Below are positions 28,114 to 34,319 of a stretch of 34,319 nucleotides of DNA, piece after piece. The notes beneath the pieces were generated by a model, which was given only the letters and a program-made list of their open reading frames with translations, was not told the origin of the DNA and searched no databases. The stretch's first letter is position 1. The number at the start of each line of letters is the position of its first letter. Source of the stretch: Parendozoicomonas verongulae (GTDB lineage Bacteria; Pseudomonadota; Gammaproteobacteria; Pseudomonadales; Endozoicomonadaceae); contig NZ_SMME01000836.1 of NCBI RefSeq assembly GCF_009711465.1, forward strand, positions 1-34,319, read 5' to 3'. Made by a program: the position numbers and the translations under genes.

Positions 28114-28768
28114 GAGAGGCAGAAATAGCCAGGGGCGCAAAAGTGATACCCAGCACCAGCAACACGCCCTGCCAGAGTAAATGGCCGTGCCAGGCCATAC
28201 CACTCACAGCGGCATCAATCGCACCGGTTCCAAGAATGAGAACAGGAATATAGAGAGGAAGCGTGAGTAGCGAAAGTAATATTCCCCCTTTTCGCAGCCC
28301 TACTGTAAGCCCTGCCCCTATAGCACCGATCAAACTGAGCAACGGCGTTCCCAAAAACAGTGTCGCCACAATAGCTGGTAACGCCTCGGAGGGCAGACCA
28401 AACATAATGGCCAGCACAGGAGATAGGAGTGTGAGTGGCAGCCCTGTCACCAGCCAATGACTGATCACTTTAGCCATAGCTGTCATCCACAAGGGCTGAG
28501 GAGCCAGCATTAACTGTTCAAGGGAACCATCTTCAAAGTCAGAACGAAACAGGCTATCCATAGCCAGAAGGTTGGAAAGTAAGGCCGACACCCAGATCAC
28601 CCCGCCTCCCATAATCATCAGAGTCTCGGGGTCTGGCCCCACCCCCAATGGGAAGAGTGTCGCCACCAGCATGAAAAACACCAGGGGGTTGATCAGATCC
28701 CCGCGGTTGCGGAATGCCAGATGCAAATCCCGCTTTAAAACCACGCCAAAACCACTCATTACACTCAT
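28091..28768 (-). CDS. ccmB: Heme exporter protein CcmB
   Basis: Membrane subunit of the CcmAB ABC transporter that drives holo-CcmE release. The 225-aa product has about six membrane segments and family features FEDGSLEQLMLAP, NPLVFFMLVATLFPLGVGP and LTLPLYIPVLILG. Its ATG overlaps the ccmA stop (TAATG). A fourth-codon ATG is an alternative start. Confidence 0.96.
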   Translation of the reverse strand: MSVMSGFGVVLKRDLHLAFRNRGDLINPLVFFMLVATLFPLGVGPDPETLMIMGGGVIWVSALLSNLLAMDSLFRSDFEDGSLEQLMLAPQPLWMTAMAKVISHWLVTGLPLTLLSPVLAIMFGLPSEALPAIVATLFLGTPLLSLIGAIGAGLTVGLRKGGILLSLLTLPLYIPVLILGTGAIDAAVSGMAWHGHLLWQGVLLVLGITFAPLAISASLRISVSG

Positions 28769-29400
28769 TACTCTCCCCCCAATACCAGCTGACGGAAGCC
28801 CGAGTAATCCATGTCCATTTCATGGTGGGTTGTCATCATCACCATGCCACCACGGCGGGCATGGTCGACTAACGTCTGTTCCAGCTCAGCAATGCCGGCT
28901 TTATCAATAGCGGTGAAGGGTTCATCAAGAATCCAGAGTTTTTGTCTGGCAAGAAACAAACGCGCCAGGGCCACACGGCGGTTTTGTCCAGCAGACAGCT
29001 GATAGCAGGGGACATCTTCGTAACCACGCAACTGAACTTTCTTCAGTGCACCCCAGATTTCTTCTTTGTCCAGCTTGCGGTGCAGCCCCATAGACCACTG
29101 CAGGTTTTCTTCCGGCGTCATAATGGATTTCACACCAGGTTGATGGCCCATATACAGGAGAGAGGCCTGAAAACCGGGGCGATCATCTTTCACAGGTTGT
29201 CCATTCCAGACAATATCGCCGTGAAAATCCAGAGCAAGCCCGGCAATCACCCGCATCAACGTGGTTTTTCCCGCACCATTAGGGCCTGCTACCTGCAGCA
29301 CCTCGCCAGAGGACAAGGTGAAATCGAGGGATTCAAAAAGAGTGCGCTCATCACGTTCGCATGTCAGCCCGGACGCCGATAGAGAGGAAAGCTGAGACAA
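28768..29400 (-). CDS. ccmA: Cytochrome c biogenesis ATP-binding protein CcmA
   Basis: ATPase subunit of the CcmAB transporter. The 210-aa product has Walker A GPNGAGKTT (39-47), Q-loop region LLYMGHQPGVKSIMTPEENL, signature LSAGQNRRVALARL, Walker B LWILDEPFTAID and the H-loop MMTTHHEMD. The start is TTG at 29400 preceded by GGAA; no better in-frame ATG is near the family N-terminus. First gene of the ccm operon, 132 bp after the rhodanese-like gene. A TATAGT hexamer (29438-29433, minus strand) in that gap could be a -10 element, but no good -35 accompanies it. Confidence 0.96.
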   Translation of the reverse strand: MSQLSSLSASGLTCERDERTLFESLDFTLSSGEVLQVAGPNGAGKTTLMRVIAGLALDFHGDIVWNGQPVKDDRPGFQASLLYMGHQPGVKSIMTPEENLQWSMGLHRKLDKEEIWGALKKVQLRGYEDVPCYQLSAGQNRRVALARLFLARQKLWILDEPFTAIDKAGIAELEQTLVDHARRGGMVMMTTHHEMDMDYSGFRQLVLGGE

Positions 29401-29532
29401 ACTTATATTCCAGACAAGAGAAAAACAGCGCTACTATATTACGGTTAATACTATTCAGCCATGACATTCACCGTTATTTCCTCTCTTCTCAGCATGCCCT
29501 TGCAGTGCTCCTGTCATTCGATAGGGCAGCAT

Positions 29533-30018
29533 TTATTCAGAAAAAGATTGCAGGATCGAAGCTTCCAGCGCGCTGCGCCCCTCTGACTGAGCGATAGGCA
29601 GATCTTTGGCCTGCCAGGAAAAGTACCCGTCCCGGTAGTAATAAACCGTCTTATACCCCCACGACGCAGCCAAGTGAGCAGCCAGTGCTGATCTCATGGT
29701 GTGAGAGCCGTTTCCGTAAATCACCAGGGGCTGATCCTTACTGATAAAACCGGGATGTTTGAGCAAGGCAAAGGTCGAGTACAAGCCAAAGTGCTGGGCA
29801 CCTTCAATATGCCCCCACTGCCACTTCTCGCGGCTGCGCACATCAATAAACGCAGCCTGACTTTGAAACAGCTCACGTGCCTGTTCTGTCGAAATAGTTT
29901 CAGCCCCTGTTACAAATACCGGCGCCTCTTTCGCAGGCATAACCCCAGCCAGGCTCAACACTGCAGCTCCCAGAACCCCCCGCAAGCAGCCCTTCATTCC
30001 TCCGTGCCCCGATGTCAT
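29533..30018 (-). CDS. Exported rhodanese-like protein lacking the catalytic cysteine
   Basis: A 161-aa protein with a signal peptide (about 1-31; CLRGVLGAAVLSLAGVMPA hydrophobic core) and one rhodanese domain: ISTEQARELFQSQAAFIDVRS, WGHIEGAQHFGLY, and a loop region VIYGNGSHTMRSALAAHLA. The position normally held by the catalytic Cys is Gly102, and no other cysteine is near. ATG 30018 is preferred because GGAAGTGA lies 6-9 nt upstream; a TTG at 30033 overlapping fliA is possible. It starts 5 nt after the fliA stop, so it is probably co-transcribed with fleN-fliA. An inactive binding or regulatory domain is likely. Partner unknown. Confidence 0.85.
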   Translation of the reverse strand: MTSGHGGMKGCLRGVLGAAVLSLAGVMPAKEAPVFVTGAETISTEQARELFQSQAAFIDVRSREKWQWGHIEGAQHFGLYSTFALLKHPGFISKDQPLVIYGNGSHTMRSALAAHLAASWGYKTVYYYRDGYFSWQAKDLPIAQSEGRSALEASILQSFSE

Positions 30019-30023
30019 TGTAA

Positions 30024-30761
30024 TCACTTCCAACTCTGCAAACGCCCGCGGAGTCGAAGTGCTGCCTGACTATGAATCTGACTCACCCTCGATTCACTCA
30101 CACCCAGCAACTTGCCAATTTCTTTCAGGTTAAGCTCTTTCTCGTAGTACAGAGTCAGCACCAGCTGCTCTCTTTCAGGAAGAGATTTAATGGCATTCAT
30201 CAATGCTGTGCGGAATTTCTCATCGTATAAATCAGCATCAGGGGTACAGCCATCCCCGGAGCGCTGAAAACGAGACTCTTCACTGTCGAACATATCTTCA
30301 AAGCTGAATAACCGGCAGCCTTTCAGATCCTTCACCATGTTAAAGTAGTCGTTGAGAGACACGTCCAGCTCTTTGGCCACTTCTGCATCACGAGCATCAC
30401 GCCCCACACGGGCCTCTACAATCTGAATCGCTTCGCTGACACGACGGGAGTTCCTGTAAACCGAACGAGGCCCCCAATCGCCACGTCGAATTTCATCCAG
30501 CATGGCACCGCGAATACGGATGCCGGCAAAGGTTTCAAAGCTGGCACCTTTAGACTCATCGTATTTCCCCGCGGCCTCCAGCAAACCCACCATGCCGGCC
30601 TGCACCAGATCATCCACCTGCACACTGGCCGGCATTCTGGCAGACAAGTGTCGTGCAATGCGTTTTACAAGGTTGGCATGCTTCTCAACAACCTCAACCT
30701 GAAAGAGATGCTTCCGGTTGCTCTCATCCTTATCACTGGCATTGTGAACAATAGCTTCCAT
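30024..30761 (-). CDS. fliA: RNA polymerase sigma factor FliA (sigma-28)
   Basis: Flagellar/motility sigma factor. The 245-aa product shows region 2 (VKRIARHLSARMPASVQVDDLVQAGMVGLLEAA, FETFAGIRIRGAMLDEIRRGDW), region 3 (PRSVYRNSRRVSEAIQIVEARVGR) and region 4 (LPEREQLVLTLYYEKELNLKEIGKLLGVSESRVSQIHSQA). It starts 2 nt after the fleN stop, so they form one operon with the sigma-54 promoter at 31649-31665. In related species it is followed by cheY/cheZ/cheA; here a rhodanese-like gene follows instead. No flgM (anti-sigma) is in the window. Confidence 0.95.
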   Translation of the reverse strand: MEAIVHNASDKDESNRKHLFQVEVVEKHANLVKRIARHLSARMPASVQVDDLVQAGMVGLLEAAGKYDESKGASFETFAGIRIRGAMLDEIRRGDWGPRSVYRNSRRVSEAIQIVEARVGRDARDAEVAKELDVSLNDYFNMVKDLKGCRLFSFEDMFDSEESRFQRSGDGCTPDADLYDEKFRTALMNAIKSLPEREQLVLTLYYEKELNLKEIGKLLGVSESRVSQIHSQAALRLRGRLQSWK

Positions 30762-30763
30762 GC

Positions 30764-31582
30764 TTACATGCCTCCTGCATTCACAGTCTGTTCAAGGAAA
30801 AAAGTCATCCCCCCGGCGACAGGGCTGCTGATTCGTCGACGATCCAATGTCTCAGCCAGCATTTGTAAAGCACGGGCGGTACGTGATTCGGGGCGAACTT
30901 CCAGAAGGCTTTGGAAATTCTGGCAACACTTAGCCACATCCTGATCAAATGGCACTTGTCCACAATGTCGAAGAACAAGGTCTTGCTCGAAATCCAAACG
31001 CTGCTGCAGGGTTTCAACGAGGGTATGGCCTTCACGCTGACGGCGTGTCATATTGGTGAGAATGCCAAACTGCTGAATACCACAATGGCCGCGCAGGGCT
31101 TTGATGAAATCTGCAGTATCTGCCTGAGACAGAGGGTCGGGAGTCATCACCACAAGCAGCTCTCCTGCTGCCTGTACCAGTTGAAGATCGTTGGAAGAGA
31201 GGCCACCAGCGGTATCGATCAGCAGATAATCAATATCCCCAGCCAACACATCTATGGCATTGATCAATCCAGATAAACGACCGTGACTTAGCGATGCCAT
31301 AGTCGGTTCGCTGCGCCCACCGGGAATGATGCGTACACCTCCTGGCCCTTCAATCAGGGTTTGGGTGATATCGCACTTCCCAGCTAACACATCCGAAATG
31401 GAATATTCGGGTTCAGCACCGGTGAGGAGCTCGATATTGGCTAAACCAAAATCGGCATCAAGAACAACAACACGCCGCCCCATACGGGATAATGCTTCGG
31501 CCAGATTCAGGGTAAGAAAACTCTTACCTGAGCCACCTTTGCCACTGGCAATGGCAATGACTCTTGCGGGTTTCACATCCAT
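30764..31582 (-). CDS. fleN: Flagellar number regulator FleN/FlhG
   Basis: A MinD/ParA-like ATPase that restrains FleQ and sets flagellar number in polarly flagellated bacteria. The 272-aa product has Walker A SGKGGSGKS (13-21), VVVLDADFGLANIELLTG, YLLIDTAGGLSSND, and the C-terminal FFLEQTV resembling the membrane-targeting end of Pseudomonas FleN (HLEFFVERLV). It is clearly of the FleN/MinD type, but more divergent from Pseudomonas FleN than FleQ is from its homologue. flhF, the usual upstream neighbour, is absent; the 436-bp gap upstream has a sigma-54 promoter instead. Confidence 0.85.
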   Translation of the reverse strand: MDVKPARVIAIASGKGGSGKSFLTLNLAEALSRMGRRVVVLDADFGLANIELLTGAEPEYSISDVLAGKCDITQTLIEGPGGVRIIPGGRSEPTMASLSHGRLSGLINAIDVLAGDIDYLLIDTAGGLSSNDLQLVQAAGELLVVMTPDPLSQADTADFIKALRGHCGIQQFGILTNMTRRQREGHTLVETLQQRLDFEQDLVLRHCGQVPFDQDVAKCCQNFQSLLEVRPESRTARALQMLAETLDRRRISSPVAGGMTFFLEQTVNAGGM

Positions 31583-31648
31583 AGTCCTTTACGGTCCGCT
31601 CTATTGTTTGAACTCAGCACCATCCTTGGCGCATGTATTTCTAGGTAC

Positions 31649-31665
31649 TGCAGTGAGCGTGCCAA
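31649..31665 (-). promoter_or_regulatory. Near-consensus sigma-54 promoter for fleN-fliA
   Basis: On the minus strand TTGGCACG-CTCA-CTGCA matches the sigma-54 consensus (YTGGCACG-N4-TTGCW) with one mismatch, and the GG and GC doublets have the required 10-nt separation. The predicted start is near 31638, giving about 56 nt of leader before the fleN ATG. The likely activator is FleQ, encoded just upstream. Confidence 0.75.
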
Positions 31666-31790
31666 CACGGCCTATTTTTTACATTCCATAAAAACTTTTT
31701 GTAAGATGTTGTTTTAAAAGAGGTATTTTAAAAACTCATACGACGATCAGCCTTTAAATGAAAGACATATAACCTCGTTTTCCTCTGTTT

Positions 31791-31804
31791 TTTGACATGT
31801 CAAA
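31791..31804. promoter_or_regulatory. Perfect 14-bp palindrome, candidate enhancer/operator
   Basis: TTTGACATGTCAAA is a perfect palindrome lying about 150-165 bp upstream of the predicted sigma-54 transcription start, a distance usual for an enhancer-binding protein site. It does not match the published FleQ box orientation as I recall it, so the bound protein is unknown. The rest of this 436-bp gap (31583-32018) is AT-rich, with no supported gene. Confidence 0.45.
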
Positions 31805-31915
31805 TCAGCGCCGCCAGATTTCTGCCGAAGAGCTCATTTGAGAATGACGAGGGAATGTCAGAAGGGTGTCGTTCGATAGATTTAAGAGGGTTTAGAGCGA
31901 CAGAAATACAACACC

Positions 31916-31937
31916 TTCAGGTACTCCATAACCTGAA
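31916..31937 (-). terminator. Hairpin downstream of fliO
   Basis: A 7-bp stem TTCAGGT / ACCTGAA with an 8-nt loop lies about 80 nt after the fliO stop. It could mark the end of the fleQ-fliO transcript, but no U run follows. Confidence 0.35.
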
Positions 31938-32018
31938 TAACGGTTGCACGATTTCAGTAAGAGGGGGGATAATTGACTGTTGACGAAACCGAGAAAAGGC
32001 TAAGAGAAAAGCGAAGAA

Positions 32019-32501
32019 TCAAGAACGCTTCAAAAGATCACGAAACGTCTGAGCAGAATCAGAACGAATCTCAGGCTCAGGCAGCAGCTTGTCATAATCA
32101 CCCAGCAAGGTAATTCGCCCGGAAGAGACACCCAACAGCAACTGCCGCTCACCCGCCTGTACAACAACAACCCGATCCCGCCCTCCAAGGGACAAAACTG
32201 CACGGGTTTTCAGCCCAATCTGGCCAGGGGCCAAATCCGGGCGCCAGCGACGAACCCACCAGGCCAGGCCAAACATCAGGCAAATGACAAACAGAAAGGT
32301 GAACATCATCTTCACCAATTCCATCATGCCCAACTCATTATCGGTATCTGCAGAAACAGCTTCAGGAACAATGGGAGCGGTGCTCTCAGAGACAATCGGA
32401 AAAACAGCTTCCGACCCTTCCCCAAAAACAAGGGAAGAGCCGATGATCAAGAAGCTAAAAAGGAGGCTCTTAAGGAGTCGAGGTTTTATCAGCCTGCTCA
32501 T
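32019..32501 (-). CDS. fliO: Flagellar export-apparatus assembly protein FliO (orphan copy)
   Basis: FliO assists assembly of the FliP ring of the flagellar type III export gate. The 160-aa product has a signal-like N-terminus ([17 protein letters not shown]), a membrane segment at about 62-83 (LVKMMFTFLFVICLMFGLAWWV), and the FliO domain (LKTRAVLSLGGRDRVVVVQAGERQLLLGVSSGRITLLGDYDKLL). Its start lies inside fleQ (32-nt overlap), implying translational coupling; no ribosome binding site is visible. Normally fliO sits in fliLMNOPQR; here neither fliN nor fliP is adjacent. Confidence 0.85.
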   Translation of the reverse strand: MSRLIKPRLLKSLLFSFLIIGSSLVFGEGSEAVFPIVSESTAPIVPEAVSADTDNELGMMELVKMMFTFLFVICLMFGLAWWVRRWRPDLAPGQIGLKTRAVLSLGGRDRVVVVQAGERQLLLGVSSGRITLLGDYDKLLPEPEIRSDSAQTFRDLLKRS

Positions 32502-33939
32502 AACGGTTCAAACCATACTTGCGCATTTTTTCCACCAGAGTCGTCCGGCGAACCTGTAGTTTATCCGCTGCACGGGCCACCACATTATTACAGTCATCCA
32601 GCGCCTGGCGGATGAGTCTGCGCTCAAGATCCGACAGAAACTCTTTCAGGTTTAAACCATTGACAGGCAGCACTGCCAGCTCATCCAACCCACCCATGCC
32701 AGAGGGCTGGATAGTGGTCGGGAACATCTCTGCTACACCGGTCTCTTCAGAAGCCTCACCAACCGCTTTACGGAACCGGCCCGGCAACTCGTCAATACCG
32801 ATCACACCCATGGGGTACATAATAGCGAGACGCTCAACCAGATTCGCTAATTCACGCACATTACCCGGCCACTCATAGCGGCAAAGCGAAAGGATAGCAG
32901 CAGAGCTGAAACGCACAGAACCACGCTGTTCACGTTCCATACGGTTGATCAGATCATTCAGAATCAACGGAACATCTTCAGAACGTTGGCGCAGGGATGG
33001 TGTTTCAATAGGGAATACATTCAGGCGGTAATAAAGGTCTTCACGGAACTTACCTTCTGCCACCATTTTTTCTAAATCGCAGTGAGTAGCCGCAATAATC
33101 CGCACATTCGCTTCAATAGAGGCCGTACCACCTACACGCTCAAATTTCTTCTCCTGAAGAACGCGGAGCAGCTTGACCTGCATGGAGAGTGGCATATCAC
33201 CAATTTCATCTAAAAACAGCGTGCCCCCCTCAGCCAGTTCAAAACGACCTTTGCGGGAAGCGATAGCGCCAGTAAACGCGCCCTTCTCATGACCAAACAG
33301 TTCGCTTTCCAGCAAATCAGGAGGAATAGCACCGCAGTTCACCGGTACAAAAGGTTCTTCCTTACGGCTGGAGTTTTCATGGAGATTACAGGCCACAACC
33401 TCTTTACCTGTACCTGACTCACCGGTGATAAGAACATTCACATCCTTATCCATCACCTGCGCCATCAAAGCCCGTACCTGACGAATGGCACGGCTGTTAC
33501 CTACAAGATTACGAAACAGTTGCGCATCGTGGTGGCCAGCAAGGATCTGCCCCTGACGGCAATGAATGCGATAAACCTGCACCAGGTGCAGCGCATCCAC
33601 AATCTGGCTGTAGGTCAGCGGATGCTCCAGTTCGCCAACCACCTGACGGCGTAAACTCCCCTGAAGTCCTACTCGGCTGAAAGCCCCGTTAATCAAAATG
33701 GGCAGTGCCGGGCAGTGCCGGTTCAACTGTTTGAGAATATCGAGAGTTCGGGGAGAACGCCCCACAATGACAGCCAGACAATCTTCTGGCGCAATTGTAA
33801 TGCGAGTTTCCCAACCACCGGCTCCGGACAGCACGATGTCATGCCCAAGGAATTCTAGAATCGTTCTAAGTTGCTGTCTCTGGTGCTGATCGTCCTCAAT
33901 CACCAGAATACGGCTTGAATCACCCATATTGCCAACCAT
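32470..33939 (-). CDS. fleQ: Flagellar master regulator FleQ (sigma-54 activator)
   Basis: Sigma-54-dependent activator controlling flagellar and, in Pseudomonas, exopolysaccharide genes. The 489-aa product has a divergent receiver-like N-terminus (about 9-125), an AAA+ domain with Walker A GESGTGKE (173-180), GAFTGA (220-225), Walker [12 protein letters not shown] (238-248), and a C-terminal Fis-type helix-turn-helix ([27 protein letters not shown]). LFRN (141-144) aligns with the c-di-GMP-binding LFRS of P. aeruginosa, but Cys184 replaces the Arg and Asp329 replaces the Glu of that site. ATG 33939 or 33927 may be the start. fleS and fleR, which often follow it, are absent. Confidence 0.94.
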   Translation of the reverse strand: MVGNMGDSSRILVIEDDQHQRQQLRTILEFLGHDIVLSGAGGWETRITIAPEDCLAVIVGRSPRTLDILKQLNRHCPALPILINGAFSRVGLQGSLRRQVVGELEHPLTYSQIVDALHLVQVYRIHCRQGQILAGHHDAQLFRNLVGNSRAIRQVRALMAQVMDKDVNVLITGESGTGKEVVACNLHENSSRKEEPFVPVNCGAIPPDLLESELFGHEKGAFTGAIASRKGRFELAEGGTLFLDEIGDMPLSMQVKLLRVLQEKKFERVGGTASIEANVRIIAATHCDLEKMVAEGKFREDLYYRLNVFPIETPSLRQRSEDVPLILNDLINRMEREQRGSVRFSSAAILSLCRYEWPGNVRELANLVERLAIMYPMGVIGIDELPGRFRKAVGEASEETGVAEMFPTTIQPSGMGGLDELAVLPVNGLNLKEFLSDLERRLIRQALDDCNNVVARAADKLQVRRTTLVEKMRKYGLNRYEQADKTSTP

Positions 33940-34001
33940 CCGTGTTTAGCAATCACTCTTTCGGGTCAAACAGCTGCACGAGAAGAGATCTGAAGAAGAA
34001 A

Positions 34002-34059
34002 ACGTCTGGGTAGCAGACGTATTACTTACCAGTTAAGGCAGAAGGTTTTGGTTCGTCAA
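34002..34059 (-). promoter_or_regulatory. Candidate fleQ promoter and leader hairpin
   Basis: On the minus strand TTGACG (34059-34054) and TTAACT (34036-34031) are separated by 17 bp, a plausible sigma-70 promoter. The leader then contains a perfect 7-bp inverted repeat ACGTCTG / CAGACGT with a 5-nt loop (34002-34020), about 65 nt before the fleQ start. Between this and the terminator at 34109 I see no gene. Confidence 0.4.
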
Positions 34060-34108
34060 ACCCCGGCCAATGCTTCTTGCAAAAGGTGGCAATTTGCTGA
34101 TTTCAGGA

Positions 34109-34137
34109 CAAAAAAAACCGCCGGGGTAATGGCGGTT
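34109..34137 (-). terminator. Rho-independent terminator of the acidic-protein gene
   Basis: On the minus strand a stem AACCGCC / GGCGGTT with an 8-nt loop is followed by eight U residues. It lies 97 nt downstream of the stop of the partial gene at the right edge and insulates fleQ from it. Confidence 0.88.
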
Positions 34138-34233
34138 AAACAAGAACAGAAATTGTAAATCAGTATTTGTGTCATAACGGATCACAGTTATTCATTTAAT
34201 CGGAGAGTATTACAGAACAATGACACTGGGCTT

Positions 34234-34319
34234 TTATTGATAATAATCGTCTTCTTCTGCGTCGTAGTCTTCTTCCGTCTCTTCATCCTGATACTCATCA
34301 TCATAGTCATCGTATTCTT
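34234..34319 (-). CDS. C-terminal end of a very acidic, tyrosine-rich protein (partial)
   Basis: Only the last 28 codons are in the window, cut by the right edge. Of the 27 complete or near-complete residues, 17 are Asp or Glu and 6 are Tyr, for example EYDDYDDEYQDEETEED, ending DDYYQ-stop. The TAA stop at 34234-34236 and a strong terminator downstream support a real gene. The function cannot be told; such tails occur as disordered acidic extensions on secreted or membrane proteins. Confidence 0.6.
   Translation of the reverse strand, partial: EYDDYDDEYQDEETEEDYDAEEDDYYQ

Noticed and set aside
31792-31983. 63-codon plus-strand frame in the gap between fleN and fliO
   Set aside because: TTG start without ribosome binding site, no recognisable protein, and it begins inside the palindrome; the gap is better explained as regulatory.
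33701-33720. 10-bp tandem duplication GGCAGTGCCG inside fleQ
   Set aside because: The reading frame and length match FleQ homologues across this point, so it is not a frameshifting insertion.

Overview
The window looks like a chromosomal segment of a gammaproteobacterium. The evidence is the thrS-infC-rpmI-rplT translation operon, the smc-zipA-ligA cell-cycle cluster, a complete System I cytochrome c maturation operon (ccmA to ccmI), and a FleQ/FleN/FliA polar-flagellar regulatory set. The gene order is Pseudomonas/Oceanospirillales-like. Presence of SMC, FleQ-type control and several orphan exported proteins would fit a marine host-associated lineage such as Endozoicomonas, but that assignment is inference and has not been checked.

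Layout. (1) 1-3600, minus strand: thrS, infC, rpmI and rplT, ending in a strong terminator. The thrS leader carries two hairpins that mimic threonine tRNA anticodon arms, and infC starts on ATC. (2) 3604-14190, accessory mix: an orphan sugar-type binding protein, a 542-aa exported protein of unknown function, mnmH, a PatB-type C-S lyase, an 823-aa protein with a coiled coil and a basic NLS-like tail, trmO, yheU, and a glucosamine-6-phosphate deaminase homologue that carries a signal-like N-terminus. (3) 14197-14360: a 164-bp MITE-like element with 28-bp terminal inverted repeats and a flanking CAAAC duplication. Its right end supplies the stop codon of the next gene. (4) 14358-22013, minus strand: lytic-transglycosylase-like lipoprotein, ligA, zipA and smc. 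(5) 22196-29400, minus strand: ccmABCDEFGHI, mostly joined by 1-4 nt overlaps. (6) 29533-33939, minus strand: fleQ-fliO, then fleN-fliA, then an exported rhodanese-like protein without the catalytic cysteine. (7) Right edge: the end of a very acidic, tyrosine-rich protein followed by a textbook terminator.

The most striking features are these. The flagellar region retains regulators (FleQ, FleN, FliA) and a lone fliO, but lacks the export-apparatus genes (fliPQR, flhBAF), the motor-switch genes (fliMN) and the chemotaxis genes that normally lie between and beside them. A near-consensus sigma-54 promoter sits just before fleN-fliA, so the FleQ-sigma-54 circuit appears to be kept. FleQ has substitutions at positions that bind c-di-GMP in the Pseudomonas protein. 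Other leads are the thrS operator, the MITE, the exported NagB-like protein and the possible effector-like 823-aa protein.
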